Below, piece by piece: positions 1 through 7,255 of a stretch of DNA of 13,658 bases. A model generated the notes under the pieces. It was given only the letters and a program-made list of their open reading frames with translations. It ran no database searches and was not told the DNA's origin. Made by a program: the position numbers and the translations under genes. This DNA comes from CAWHNT01 sp963830775 (GTDB taxonomy: Bacteria; Pseudomonadota; Alphaproteobacteria; Geminicoccales; Geminicoccaceae): NCBI GenBank assembly GCA_963830775.1, contig CAWHNT010000015.1, positions 1 through 13,658 of the forward strand, in the 5' to 3' direction. Numbering within the stretch: position 1 is the stretch's first letter; each line of letters starts with the position of its first letter.

Positions 1-131
1 GCGGCTTATCCCTACTGAGTCAATAGGGATTGTTATGGCGAGTACGTTCACCTCTCGGTCGCGAGCCGAGGTAGGATAGGGCGGCATCTCGGCGCGTTGC
101 GGAAAGGACCGCCGTCCGCGAAGAGAGCGCC

Positions 132-157
132 GCCGACGCAGCCCTCATCCCGTCGGC
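132..157. repeat. 7-bp perfect inverted repeat in kup leader
   Basis: GCCGACG at 132-138 is the exact reverse complement of CGTCGGC at 151-157, with a 12-nt loop. In RNA it would form a stable GC-rich stem about 100 nt before the kup start codon. No U-tract follows, so it does not look like an intrinsic terminator. Its role is unknown, and short dyads are common by chance in DNA this rich in GC. Confidence 0.4.
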
Positions 158-217
158 TAGGAGCCGTCGACCGCTGGGTCCTGCCGCATGCGCACGCAGG
201 CACCTGGTTCCAGCCGA

Positions 218-229
218 GGTTGCGCAACC
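218..229. repeat. 12-bp perfect palindrome upstream of kup
   Basis: GGTTGCGCAACC is a perfect palindrome ending 25 nt before the preferred kup ATG at 255. It could be an operator half-site pair or the stem of a small RNA hairpin close to the ribosome binding site. The match is seen directly; the function is only a guess. Confidence 0.4.
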
Positions 230-254
230 GGAAGTGGCGGATCAGAGGCTCTCG

Positions 255-2159
255 ATGACAATGGAAACGTCCGTCCAGACGGACGCGGGGCCGCGTCATG
301 CAGCCCATTCAGGCCTGCTGGCCCTTGGATTGGGTGCCGTGGGCGTGGTCTACGGCGATGTCGGCACCAGCCCGCTCTACGCCTTGCGCGAAGCGCTGCA
401 CCATGCGGCCGCGGACGGGCTCGCCAGGGTCGAGGTCCTGGGCATCGTCTCGCTCCTGCTCTGGGCGCTGATCATCATCGTCACGGTGAAGTACGTGCTC
501 TTCCTGGTCAGGCTCGACAACCAGGGCGAGGGCGGCACGCTGAGCCTCCTGGCCCTGTTCCAGGCGGCACTGGGCCGGCGGACGTCCCTGGTGCTGGGCC
601 TTGCGGTCGCCGGCACAGCCCTTTTCTACGCCGACGCCATGATCACGCCGGCGATCTCGGTGCTCTCCGCGGTGGAGGGCCTCAAGCTCGTGACGCCGGC
701 GCTCGACGCCTATGTCGTCCCGCTTACGCTGGCGGTGCTGCTGGCGCTCTTCGCCCTCCAGAGCCGCGGCACCAGCGCGGTCGGCCGCTGGTTCGGGCCG
801 ATCATGGCGGTCTGGTTCGCCGCCATGGCCGTGGCAGGTCTGCGGCATATCGGCGACGATCCGCACGTGCTCACAGCCTTCGACCCGCGCTATGCCCTCC
901 TCTTCCTCGGCAGCCACGGTGCCCTCGGCTTCACCGTGCTGGGCTCGGTGTTCCTGGCCGTGACCGGGGCCGAGGCGCTCTATACCGACATGGGCCATTT
1001 CGGCCGCGATGCGATCCAGCTCGCCTGGCTGGGCCTCGTCTTCCCGGCCCTGGCGCTGAACTATCTGGGCCAGGGTGCGCTCGTGCTCGCCCGGCCCGAA
1101 GCCTTGGAGAACCCGTTCTTCCTGCTGGTGCCGGAATGGGCGCTGCTGCCGATGGTGCTCCTGGCCACGGCCGCTACCGTGATCGCGAGCCAGGCGGTGA
1201 TCACCGGCGCCTTCTCGGTCACCAGGCAGGCGGTCCAGCTGGGGCTCCTGCCCCGCTTCGAGATCCGCCACACCTCGGCCGCCCTGGGCGGGCAGGTCTA
1301 CCTGCCACGCGTGAATCGACTGCTGCTCGGGGGCGTGCTGCTGCTGGTTCTGCTGTTCCAGACCTCCCGGGCGCTGGCCTCCGCCTACGGGATTGCGGTC
1401 ACCGGGGCCATGATCATCGACAGCGTGCTGGCGCTGCTCGTCCTGCGCTACGCCCGTCGCTGGCCGCTCTGGGCCGCGGCCGTGATCGTGGTCCCCTTCG
1501 TGATCATCGAGGCGGCCTTTCTCTGCGCCAACCTCTCGAAGCTGCACCATGGCGGCTATGTGCCGGTGCTGGTGGCGGCCTGGCTGACGCTGATGATGGT
1601 GACCTGGATCCGAGGCAACAACATCCTGGCCGATGCGGCCCGGCGCGAGAACATCCCGTTGGCCGATCTTCTGGGCAGTCTCGGGCGCAGCGCACACTTG
1701 TCCCGCGCACCCGGCACCGCGGTGTTCCTCACCTCGACGCCGGGCGTCGCACCCTCGGCCCTGCTGCACAACCTCAAGCACAACCGCGTCCTGCACCAGC
1801 ACAACGTGGTGCTCACCATGTTGGCTGACCCGGCACCCTATGTCGGCGAGGAGCAGCGGCTCGAGCTTACGCGACTTAGCGAGGACTTCACGCTGGTGCA
1901 GGCCACCTTCGGCTACATGGAGACGCCCAGCGTGCCCAAGGTGCTGACACTCTGCCGCCAGCATGGGCTCAGGCTCGAGCTGATGACCACGTCCTTCTTC
2001 CTGAGCCGCCGCAGCATCCGGCCCTCGGCCGCCTACGGCATGCCGCTATGGCAGGACCACCTGTTCATCAGGCTGGCCCGCGAGGCGGCGACGGCCACGG
2101 ACTATTACGGCGTGCCCGCCAACCGGGCGATCGAGCTGGGTCAGCAATACGTGGTCTGA
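255..2159 (+). CDS. kup: Kup (TrkD/KUP/HAK/KT) low-affinity potassium uptake protein
   Basis: This is an inner-membrane K+ importer of the KUP family, which in known members works as an H+/K+ symporter. The protein is 634 aa, the usual length of bacterial Kup. Near the N-terminus (residues 34-42) is the family hallmark GDVGTSPLY. About twelve hydrophobic segments follow up to roughly residue 430, including the EGGTLSLLALFQ and ADAMITPAISVLSAVEG stretches typical of Kup. A soluble C-terminal domain then ends in a conserved block with FFLSRRSIRP and a tail rich in aromatic residues. A GTG at 234 and an ATG at 261 are alternative starts. I prefer ATG 255 because AGAGG lies 6 nt before it at 244-248, while the GTG has no clear ribosome binding site. 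The gene stands alone and converges on the beta-helix gene with a 22-bp gap. The frame is intact. Confidence 0.96.
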   Translation: MTMETSVQTDAGPRHAAHSGLLALGLGAVGVVYGDVGTSPLYALREALHHAAADGLARVEVLGIVSLLLWALIIIVTVKYVLFLVRLDNQGEGGTLSLLALFQAALGRRTSLVLGLAVAGTALFYADAMITPAISVLSAVEGLKLVTPALDAYVVPLTLAVLLALFALQSRGTSAVGRWFGPIMAVWFAAMAVAGLRHIGDDPHVLTAFDPRYALLFLGSHGALGFTVLGSVFLAVTGAEALYTDMGHFGRDAIQLAWLGLVFPALALNYLGQGALVLARPEALENPFFLLVPEWALLPMVLLATAATVIASQAVITGAFSVTRQAVQLGLLPRFEIRHTSAALGGQVYLPRVNRLLLGGVLLLVLLFQTSRALASAYGIAVTGAMIIDSVLALLVLRYARRWPLWAAAVIVVPFVIIEAAFLCANLSKLHHGGYVPVLVAAWLTLMMVTWIRGNNILADAARRENIPLADLLGSLGRSAHLSRAPGTAVFLTSTPGVAPSALLHNLKHNRVLHQHNVVLTMLADPAPYVGEEQRLELTRLSEDFTLVQATFGYMETPSVPKVLTLCRQHGLRLELMTTSFFLSRRSIRPSAAYGMPLWQDHLFIRLAREAATATDYYGVPANRAIELGQQYVV

Positions 2160-2181
2160 GCAGGACCTCGCCCCGGGGACC

Positions 2182-3255
2182 TCACGCCCGCTTGGTCTTC
2201 TTGGAGCCGGGCGGCAGCACGGGCGGTGGCGGCTGCACGACGGTGCCCTGCTGGAACTTCAGGGTGATCTTGCCGACATGGCTTTCGACCCGGGTGTTGA
2301 GGGCTGGGTAGTTGTAGCCTGAATATTTGCGGCCGATCATGAGCGGGCCGGTGTTGTTGCGCAGGACGGTGTCGACCGCCTGCGGGTGATCGCCCTGGAC
2401 CTGGGCATTCCACGGCGCGGTGCCGGCCATGATCTGGATCCCGGGCCCCTCACGGACGCTCAGCAGCACATTGTCGGCCAGCAGGGTGCGCGCATCCTGG
2501 ACCACGATGCCCTTGCACCATTCCAGCCGGTTGGCGATGATCTGGTTGTCCTCGCCGTGCCGGTTGCTGATGTTGTTGCAATTGACCAGCGTGTTGCCGC
2601 TGCAGATATTGCCCGATGACTTGAAGCTGATTGTTTCGGAGCTGCCCTTGATCGCATCCCGGACCTGATTGTTCTCGATCCTGGCGCCTACTATCTTGCC
2701 GGTGTCCATGGTCGAGACGCCGACCATGACGGCGTTCGCACCGCTGCTCACCGGGTCGTGCATGACGTTGTCGTGGATGTAGGCACCGGTCGCAGTCGCC
2801 CGGACATCGACCGCCTTGGACTTGTACTGGCCGAAGTCGCAATGGTGGACCTCGCTGTCCACGCCCGTGAGCTTGAGGCCGCTGCCGACGAACAGGCTGT
2901 TACCGATCACGAGCCCGAGGCCGGCCAGATGCACGTCCTCCATGAGGGCGAGCCCGTCCAGGTCCACCTGGTCGCCCGTGACCACGAGGGGTGCTCGGAG
3001 GATCGTGCGCGAGGGCGCCTGGACGCGGACCGAGATGTTGCTGCTCGCAAGCACGAACTGGCCGATGTCGCCGTAGTTGCCGGGTGCGAGGAGAAGCCTG
3101 CTGCCAGGCCCGGCCGCCTGCAGGGCCGTGTGCAGCTCGTACCCGTTATAGACCGTGGTGGTGAGGCCGGGCAGCGGGCGTCCGGCGAGAAGGCTGGTGG
3201 CAGGCAGCGCAGCGATGCCGAACAGGAAGTTGCGGCGGGGAAGCGGCATGTCCAT
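2182..3255 (-). CDS. Tat-exported right-handed beta-helix protein, PL6-like polysaccharide lyase candidate
   Basis: The 357-aa protein begins with a twin-arginine signal: Arg7-Arg8 followed by NFLFG and a short hydrophobic stretch to about residue 25. It is therefore probably folded in the cytoplasm and exported to the periplasm. The rest is rich in Asn, Gly, Val and Ile in short repeating strands, as in parallel beta-helices. Residues 205-234 resemble the active site of PL6 lyases (chondroitinase B, alginate lyase): Glu207, Lys212 in SFKSSGN, and Arg232-His233-Gly in NRHG. The Lys-Arg spacing is 20, against 21 in chondroitinase B as I recall it. A proline-rich stretch and basic tail (PPPPVLPPGSKKTKRA) close the protein. 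ATG 3255 or ATG 3249 could be the start; neither has a strong ribosome binding site. It lies 153 bp downstream of pcaC, so cotranscription is uncertain. The fold is fairly sure; the enzyme activity and substrate are inferred. Confidence 0.8.
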   Translation of the reverse strand: MDMPLPRRNFLFGIAALPATSLLAGRPLPGLTTTVYNGYELHTALQAAGPGSRLLLAPGNYGDIGQFVLASSNISVRVQAPSRTILRAPLVVTGDQVDLDGLALMEDVHLAGLGLVIGNSLFVGSGLKLTGVDSEVHHCDFGQYKSKAVDVRATATGAYIHDNVMHDPVSSGANAVMVGVSTMDTGKIVGARIENNQVRDAIKGSSETISFKSSGNICSGNTLVNCNNISNRHGEDNQIIANRLEWCKGIVVQDARTLLADNVLLSVREGPGIQIMAGTAPWNAQVQGDHPQAVDTVLRNNTGPLMIGRKYSGYNYPALNTRVESHVGKITLKFQQGTVVQPPPPVLPPGSKKTKRA

Positions 3256-3299
3256 CTCGCGCGTCGGAGCCAGGGAATGGCTCCAGCTATAGCGAGAGT

Positions 3300-3330
3300 G
3301 GAATTACCAACCGGTTAACAGCCGACAGGT
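3300..3330 (-). promoter_or_regulatory. possible promoter region for the beta-helix gene
   Basis: This is a locally AT-richer patch between pcaC and the beta-helix gene. On the minus strand it reads TTAACCGGTTGGTAATTCC, and a TATAGC hexamer lies about 15-16 nt after the GGTTGG/CGGTTG element. An 8-bp palindrome AACCGGTT (3309-3316) is inside it. The -35/-10 resemblance is weak, so this is only a candidate showing that the downstream gene could have its own promoter. Confidence 0.2.
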
Positions 3331-3365
3331 TGTGGACGCGATCAGGTCCGCGCTTGGAGGGGCGC

Positions 3366-3377
3366 TATCCCGGGATA
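3366..3377. repeat. 12-bp perfect palindrome downstream of pcaC
   Basis: TATCCCGGGATA is a perfect palindrome about 32 bp past the pcaC stop codon. With no loop and no U-tract it is not a good intrinsic terminator. It may be a protein-binding site for the beta-helix gene or chance symmetry. Confidence 0.35.
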
Positions 3378-3408
3378 CGCGGCAGGTCGAGCAGAGCCGG
3401 CCTGCTGC

Positions 3409-3795
3409 CTAGGGCTGCTTCTCCATCTCCGCGAACACCTCCTCCGCCAGCTTGAAGCCGTGATTGGCGGCGGGAACGCCGCAGTAGATCGCGGCCTGGA
3501 GGAGCACCTCCTTGATCTCGTCGCGGCCGAGGCCGTTGTTGAAGGCGGCGCGGACGTGGAGCTTGAACTCGTCCCAATGGCCCAGCGCCAGCATCATGCA
3601 CAAGGTCATGCAGCTCCGGGTCTGCCGGTTGAGGCCGGGGCGGGTCCAGATCTCGCCCCAGGCATAGCGGGTGATGAGGTCCTGGAACTCCCCGGTGAAG
3701 TCGTTGCGCTTCTGCAGCGAGCGGTCGACATGGGTGCTGCCCAACACCGCCCGCCGAACCTCGAGGCCACGCTCGTGCCGCTCCCGGTCGTCCAT
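3409..3795 (-). CDS. pcaC: 4-carboxymuconolactone decarboxylase (PcaC)
   Basis: PcaC decarboxylates 4-carboxymuconolactone to 3-oxoadipate enol-lactone in the cytosol, in the protocatechuate branch of the beta-ketoadipate pathway. The 128-aa product has the standard length of free-standing PcaC and is one carboxymuconolactone decarboxylase (AhpD-like, all-helical) domain. Visible family signatures are FTGEFQDLITRYAWGEIWTR in the first half, LNRQTRSCMTLCMMLALGHW in the middle, and EVLLQAAIYCGVPAANHGFK near the end. The ATG at 3795 comes 5 bp after the pcaD stop. Its ribosome binding site is weak, which fits translational coupling to pcaD. It is the last gene of the tightly packed dctPQM-pcaBDC unit. 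The frame is intact. Confidence 0.94.
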   Translation of the reverse strand: MDDRERHERGLEVRRAVLGSTHVDRSLQKRNDFTGEFQDLITRYAWGEIWTRPGLNRQTRSCMTLCMMLALGHWDEFKLHVRAAFNNGLGRDEIKEVLLQAAIYCGVPAANHGFKLAEEVFAEMEKQP

Positions 3796-3800
3796 CGGGT

Positions 3801-4577
3801 TCAGTCCAGGAAGTCGAGGAGGGCGTGCGTGAACGCAGCCTCGGCCTCGATGTTGGAGAGATGCGCTGCGTCGAGCTCGAGGAAGCGCGCGCCGGGGACG
3901 GTGTCGGCGATCAGGCGGCCCTGCTCGGGCGAGGTCGCGAGGTCATGGCGGCCGGCGATGACGAGGGTGGGCACGCGGATGGCGCTGATGGCCTGGCGCT
4001 GGTCCATGTCGCGCACGGCAGCACAGCAGGCGGCGTAGCCTCCGGGATCGGTCGCCAGCAGCATGTCGCGGATCCGGGCCACCGAGTCCGGTGCGCGCTC
4101 CTGGAAGGGCTTGGTGAACCAGCGGTCGATCACGCCCGGCACGATCGCCGCCATACCCTGCGCCCGCACGGTCTCGATGCGCTGGTTCCAGACCTCGGGC
4201 GCGCCGATGAAGGCCGCGGTGTTGGCGAGCACGAGCCGCCCGACGCGGTCGGGGGCGTTCACGCCCAGCCATTGGCCCACCATGCCGCCCTTGGAGAGGC
4301 CGCAGAACAGGGCTCGTTCGACGCCGGCGGCATCGAGGACGGCCACGGCGTCCTGGCCCAGCATGTCGATGGTGTAGGGGCCCTCTGGCGCCTCGGAACG
4401 GCCGTGCCCCCGGCTGTCGTAGCGCAGCACGCGGTAGCGCGCGGCGAGCGACGGCATTTGCGGCGACCACATGCCAAGGTCGGTGCCGAGCGAGTTGGAC
4501 AGCAGCAGCACGGGCCCATCCTCGGGGCCTTCGATCTCGTAGTGGATACGCGCTCCCTGACCTTGCGCGAACGGCAT
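3801..4577 (-). CDS. pcaD: 3-oxoadipate enol-lactonase (PcaD)
   Basis: This alpha/beta hydrolase opens 3-oxoadipate enol-lactone to 3-oxoadipate, the step after PcaC. With the start at 4577 it is 258 aa, the normal PcaD size. The catalytic triad is visible: nucleophile Ser95 in GLSKGG, Asp212 in AGRHDLATSP, and His239 in DAAHLSNIE. The oxyanion-hole region LLLSNSLGTDLGMW and the YDSRGHGRS strand are typical of the family. An in-frame ATG 33 nt further upstream (4610) lies inside the pcaB coding end and adds 11 unlikely residues. The ATG at 4577 has a strong GGGAGGG ribosome binding site just before it, so it is preferred. The gap to the pcaB stop is 10 bp and the gap to pcaC is 5 bp. The frame is intact. 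Confidence 0.94.
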   Translation of the reverse strand: MPFAQGQGARIHYEIEGPEDGPVLLLSNSLGTDLGMWSPQMPSLAARYRVLRYDSRGHGRSEAPEGPYTIDMLGQDAVAVLDAAGVERALFCGLSKGGMVGQWLGVNAPDRVGRLVLANTAAFIGAPEVWNQRIETVRAQGMAAIVPGVIDRWFTKPFQERAPDSVARIRDMLLATDPGGYAACCAAVRDMDQRQAISAIRVPTLVIAGRHDLATSPEQGRLIADTVPGARFLELDAAHLSNIEAEAAFTHALLDFLD

Positions 4578-4580
4578 GGT

Positions 4581-4587
4581 CCCTCCC
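4581..4587 (-). promoter_or_regulatory. ribosome binding site of pcaD
   Basis: On the minus strand, GGGAGGG fills most of the gap between the pcaB stop codon (4590-4588) and the ATG at 4577, with 3 nt to the ATG from its last base. It decides the pcaD start in favour of 4577 over the longer in-frame ATG at 4610. Confidence 0.7.
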
Positions 4588-5939
4588 TCAGCGTTTGGAC
4601 ACGGCGGCAAGCGCCCGGTCGATCATCGTCTGTGCCGTGCCGGTGTAGGTAAGCGGGTCGAGCAGGCGGTCGAGGTCGGCAGCGCTCAGATGCGCCGTGA
4701 TCTCGGGTTCGGCGAGCAGCGCGTCCTTGAGGTGCCTGCCCTCGGCGACCGCGCGCTTCGAGGCCCGCTCGATCAGGCCGTGCGCCTGCTGCCGGCCGAT
4801 CCTGGCGCCCAGCGCCATCTGCACCGCCTCGGCCATGATCAGGCCGCGGGTGAGGTCCAGGTTCGCCCGCATCCGGCCCGGGTCGACGTCCAGGCCCCGG
4901 ATCGTCTCCAGCGTGATGCGCAGGGCACCGCTCGCGAGGACGGCCAGCTCCGGCAGCGTCTCCCACTCGGCGTGCCATCCGCCGAGGCCGCGCTCATGCT
5001 CCTGGACCATTCCGGCCAGCATGGTGGCGACCAGGGCCGGCGCCCGCGTGGCGGCCGAGAGCACCACGGCCGCGGCCACGGGGTTGCGCTTGTGCGGCAT
5101 GGTCGAGGAGCCGCCTTTCCCCTCGCCGGCCGGCTCCAATGCCTCGCCTATCTCGGTCTGCATCAGGAGCGACCAGTCGCGGGCCATCTTGCCCAGCGAA
5201 CCTGTGAGCAGGCCCAGGAAGGTCGCCAGCTCGGCGACGCGATCGCGCGTGCCGTGCCAGGGCAAAGCTGGGCATGCGAGGTCGAGCTCCGAGGCCATCG
5301 CTTCGGCGACCTCGATCCCCCGGTCGCCCAACGAGGCCAGCGTTCCGGCGGCACCGCCAAGTTGGATGACGAGAAGCCGTGGCTTCAGCTCCGCCATCCG
5401 GGCCCGATGGCGCAGGACGGCGTCGAGCCAGCCCGCGGCCTTGAGCCCGAGCGTGGTCGGCAGGGCCTGCTGAAGCCAGGTCCGACCGACCATGCCGGTA
5501 TGGCGGTGCCGTTCGGCCAAGTCGGCGAGCGCTGCCGAGAGGCTCGCGAGATCGGCTCTCCAGGAGTCCGAGGCACGCCCTGAGCTGGAGCACGAGGCCC
5601 GTATCCATCGCGTCCTGGCTGGTCGCACCCCAGTGGACGAAGCGGGCGGCTTCCTTGTCGCTCTCGGCAACCAGGGCCGTCAGCCGCTTCACCATCGGTA
5701 TGGCGGGGTTGCCGCCCAGGGCGGTGCCTCTCGCCAGACGCCTCGAGGTCGAACAGCTCGGCGCGGCACTTGGCGGCGATGGGTTCCGCCGCCTCGCGGG
5801 GGATCACGCCCAGCGCGGCCTGGGCGCGGGCGAGGGCAGCCTCGAAGTCGAGCATGCCCTGGAGGCGGGCGTGGTCGTCGAAGAAGCGGCCGGCGTCCGC
5901 GGGGTCGAAGAGGTGTGCCAGGAGCCTGCCGCTGCTCAT
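4588..5939 (-). pseudogene. pcaB: 3-carboxy-cis,cis-muconate cycloisomerase (PcaB), frame broken by two +1 insertions
   Basis: PcaB lactonises 3-carboxy-cis,cis-muconate to 4-carboxymuconolactone and belongs to the fumarase/argininosuccinate lyase superfamily. The coding matches lie in three minus-strand frames. The first, 5939 to about 5739, starts MSSGRLLAHLFDP. The second, about 5737-5558, includes FVHWGATSQDAMDTGLVLQL. The third, about 5556-4588, includes MVGRTWLQQALP and the superfamily signature GSSTMPHKRNP. Removing one base near 5738 and one near 5557 restores LEALARGTALGGNPAIPM and LLEADLASLSAAL and gives one 449-aa protein, the usual PcaB length, with the signature at residues 276-286. 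The ATG overlaps the dctM stop as ATGA. There are no other stops or decay, so sequencing error is at least as likely as a true pseudogene. As written, no full-length enzyme is made. Confidence 0.9.
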
Positions 5940-7255
5940 GCGAGAAGTCTCACCAGGGCGAGGGCCAGGCCTGGGAAGATGGCGACCAGCACGAGGCGGA
6001 CCAGATCGGTGACGAGAAAGGGCAACACGCCGCGGTAGGTCGTGGTGATCGGCACGTCGCGGGCGACGGCATTCATGACGAAGACGTTGAGCCCGATCGG
6101 CGGGGCGGTGAGGCCGATGCCGACGATGATGAGGACCAGGATGCCGAACCAGATCGCGGCCTCCTCGGGATCGAGGCCGAAGTCGAGCGCCATGACGATC
6201 GGGAAGAAGACGGGCAGGGTGAGGAGGATCATGGCGAGCTCGTCCATGACCCCGCCCAGGATGATGTAGAAGACGAGAAGGGCCGCCAGCACGGCGTAGG
6301 GCGGCAGGCCCAGACTGCCGATCAGGTCGGCGGCCTCGAACGGCAGCTGGGAGAGGGCGAGGAAGGCGTTGAAGACCTCGGCACCGAGGAGGATCAGGAA
6401 GATCATCGCCGACAGCTCGGCCGTCTGCAGCAGGCTGTCGCGGAGCTCGGCCCAGCCGAGCCGGCGTTGCGCCAGACCCACGACGGCGGTCGCGATGGTG
6501 CCGACGGCCGCACCCTCGGTGGGCGTGAACACGCCGCCATAGATCCCGCCGACGACGACGACGGCGATCAGCAGGGCAGGCCAGACTTCGAACAGGCTGC
6601 GGCGCCGCTCGGCGCCGACGATGCGCGGTCCGGCGGGCCCGGCGGCGGGATCGCGGCGGACGCACCAGGCGACAGTCAGCATGTAGAAGAAGGAGGCCAG
6701 GAGGCCGGGGACGAGGGCCGCCATGAACAGCTTGGCGATGTTCTGCTCGGTCGAGATCGCATAGACGATCAGGATCACCGAGGGCGGGATCAGGATGCCG
6801 AGCGTCCCGCCGACGGCGAGCGTGCCGGTCGCCAGGGCCGGCGCGTAGCCGTGCCGGCGCAGCTCGGGATAGGCCGCCCGGCCCATCGTGGCGGTGGTGG
6901 CGACCGAGGAGCCGCAGATGGCGCCGAACGCGGTGCAGGCGCCGATCGCAGCCATCGCCATCCCACCGCGGCGGTGGCCGACCAGAGCGCTGGCGGCCCT
7001 GAACAGGGACTGGGAGAGGCCCGTCCGCTCGGCCACGGCCCCCATCATGATGAAGAGCGGGATCACGCTCAGCGTGTAGTTGGAGAAGAGGAAGAAGGGC
7101 GTGGTCTTGAGGTAGGCGAGGAAGGGGTGCCAGCCGTTGAGGAGCACATAGCCGCCGGCCCCGCAGGCGAGCATGGCGAGCCCGACCGGCATGCGGAGCG
7201 CTATCAGCACGAGCAGGACGCCGAAGGAGAGCGCGCCGATCGCAGGCTCGCTCAA
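5936..7255 (-). CDS. dctM: TRAP transporter large permease subunit (DctM family)
   Basis: This is the large membrane subunit of a tripartite ATP-independent periplasmic transporter, the part that moves substrate in with Na+ or H+. About twelve hydrophobic segments run through the protein. They begin with GALSFGVLLVLIALRMPVGL and include the family stretch LSVIPLFIMMGAVAERTGLS, GGTLGILIPPSVILIVYAI, and the late block LTAPPIGLNVFVMNAVA. With the TTG start at 7255 it is 439 aa, normal for DctM. This TTG overlaps the dctQ stop codon as TTGA, suggesting coupled translation. An in-frame ATG at 7312 would add 19 basic, non-family residues and overlap dctQ by about 60 bp, so I prefer TTG. The end overlaps the pcaB start as ATGA. 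The frame is intact. Confidence 0.93.
   Translation of the reverse strand: MSEPAIGALSFGVLLVLIALRMPVGLAMLACGAGGYVLLNGWHPFLAYLKTTPFFLFSNYTLSVIPLFIMMGAVAERTGLSQSLFRAASALVGHRRGGMAMAAIGACTAFGAICGSSVATTATMGRAAYPELRRHGYAPALATGTLAVGGTLGILIPPSVILIVYAISTEQNIAKLFMAALVPGLLASFFYMLTVAWCVRRDPAAGPAGPRIVGAERRRSLFEVWPALLIAVVVVGGIYGGVFTPTEGAAVGTIATAVVGLAQRRLGWAELRDSLLQTAELSAMIFLILLGAEVFNAFLALSQLPFEAADLIGSLGLPPYAVLAALLVFYIILGGVMDELAMILLTLPVFFPIVMALDFGLDPEEAAIWFGILVLIIVGIGLTAPPIGLNVFVMNAVARDVPITTTYRGVLPFLVTDLVRLVLVAIFPGLALALVRLLA

Larger units (their letters stand above)
1..254 (+). other. kup leader region with inverted repeats, no gene
   Basis: This is the stretch ahead of kup, and I see no convincing protein gene in it. 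It holds several dyad symmetries. A 7-bp inverted repeat, ATCCCTA (8-14) and TAGGGAT (24-30), has a 9-nt loop. A second hairpin lies around 50-75, with the CGG/CCG arms and a 2-nt bulge. A perfect 7-bp repeat pairs GCCGACG (132-138) with CGTCGGC (151-157). A 12-bp palindrome sits at 218-229. The first hairpin could be a weak terminator of an upstream gene or an operator. The others could make a structured 5' leader. No known riboswitch consensus was recognised, and no clear -35/-10 pair was found. Confidence 0.4.

Noticed and set aside
8..30. Hairpin ATCCCTA/TAGGGAT as an intrinsic terminator
   Set aside because: The stem is only 7 bp, AT-rich at its base, and no U-tract follows. It is kept only as an unassigned inverted repeat in the kup leader.
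188..1828. Long plus-strand open frame overlapping kup in another frame
   Set aside because: It is rich in Arg, Gly, Ala and Pro with no family motif. It is a shadow of kup caused by high GC third positions.
309..1964. Long minus-strand open frame antisense to kup
   Set aside because: His-, Gln- and Glu-rich low-complexity translation typical of the antisense of a GC-rich membrane protein gene. No ribosome binding site or domain is recognised.
5557..5738. Programmed ribosomal frameshifting in pcaB
   Set aside because: Two separate shifts of the same sign lack slippery heptamers and downstream structure, and PcaB is not known to use recoding. Extra bases are simpler.
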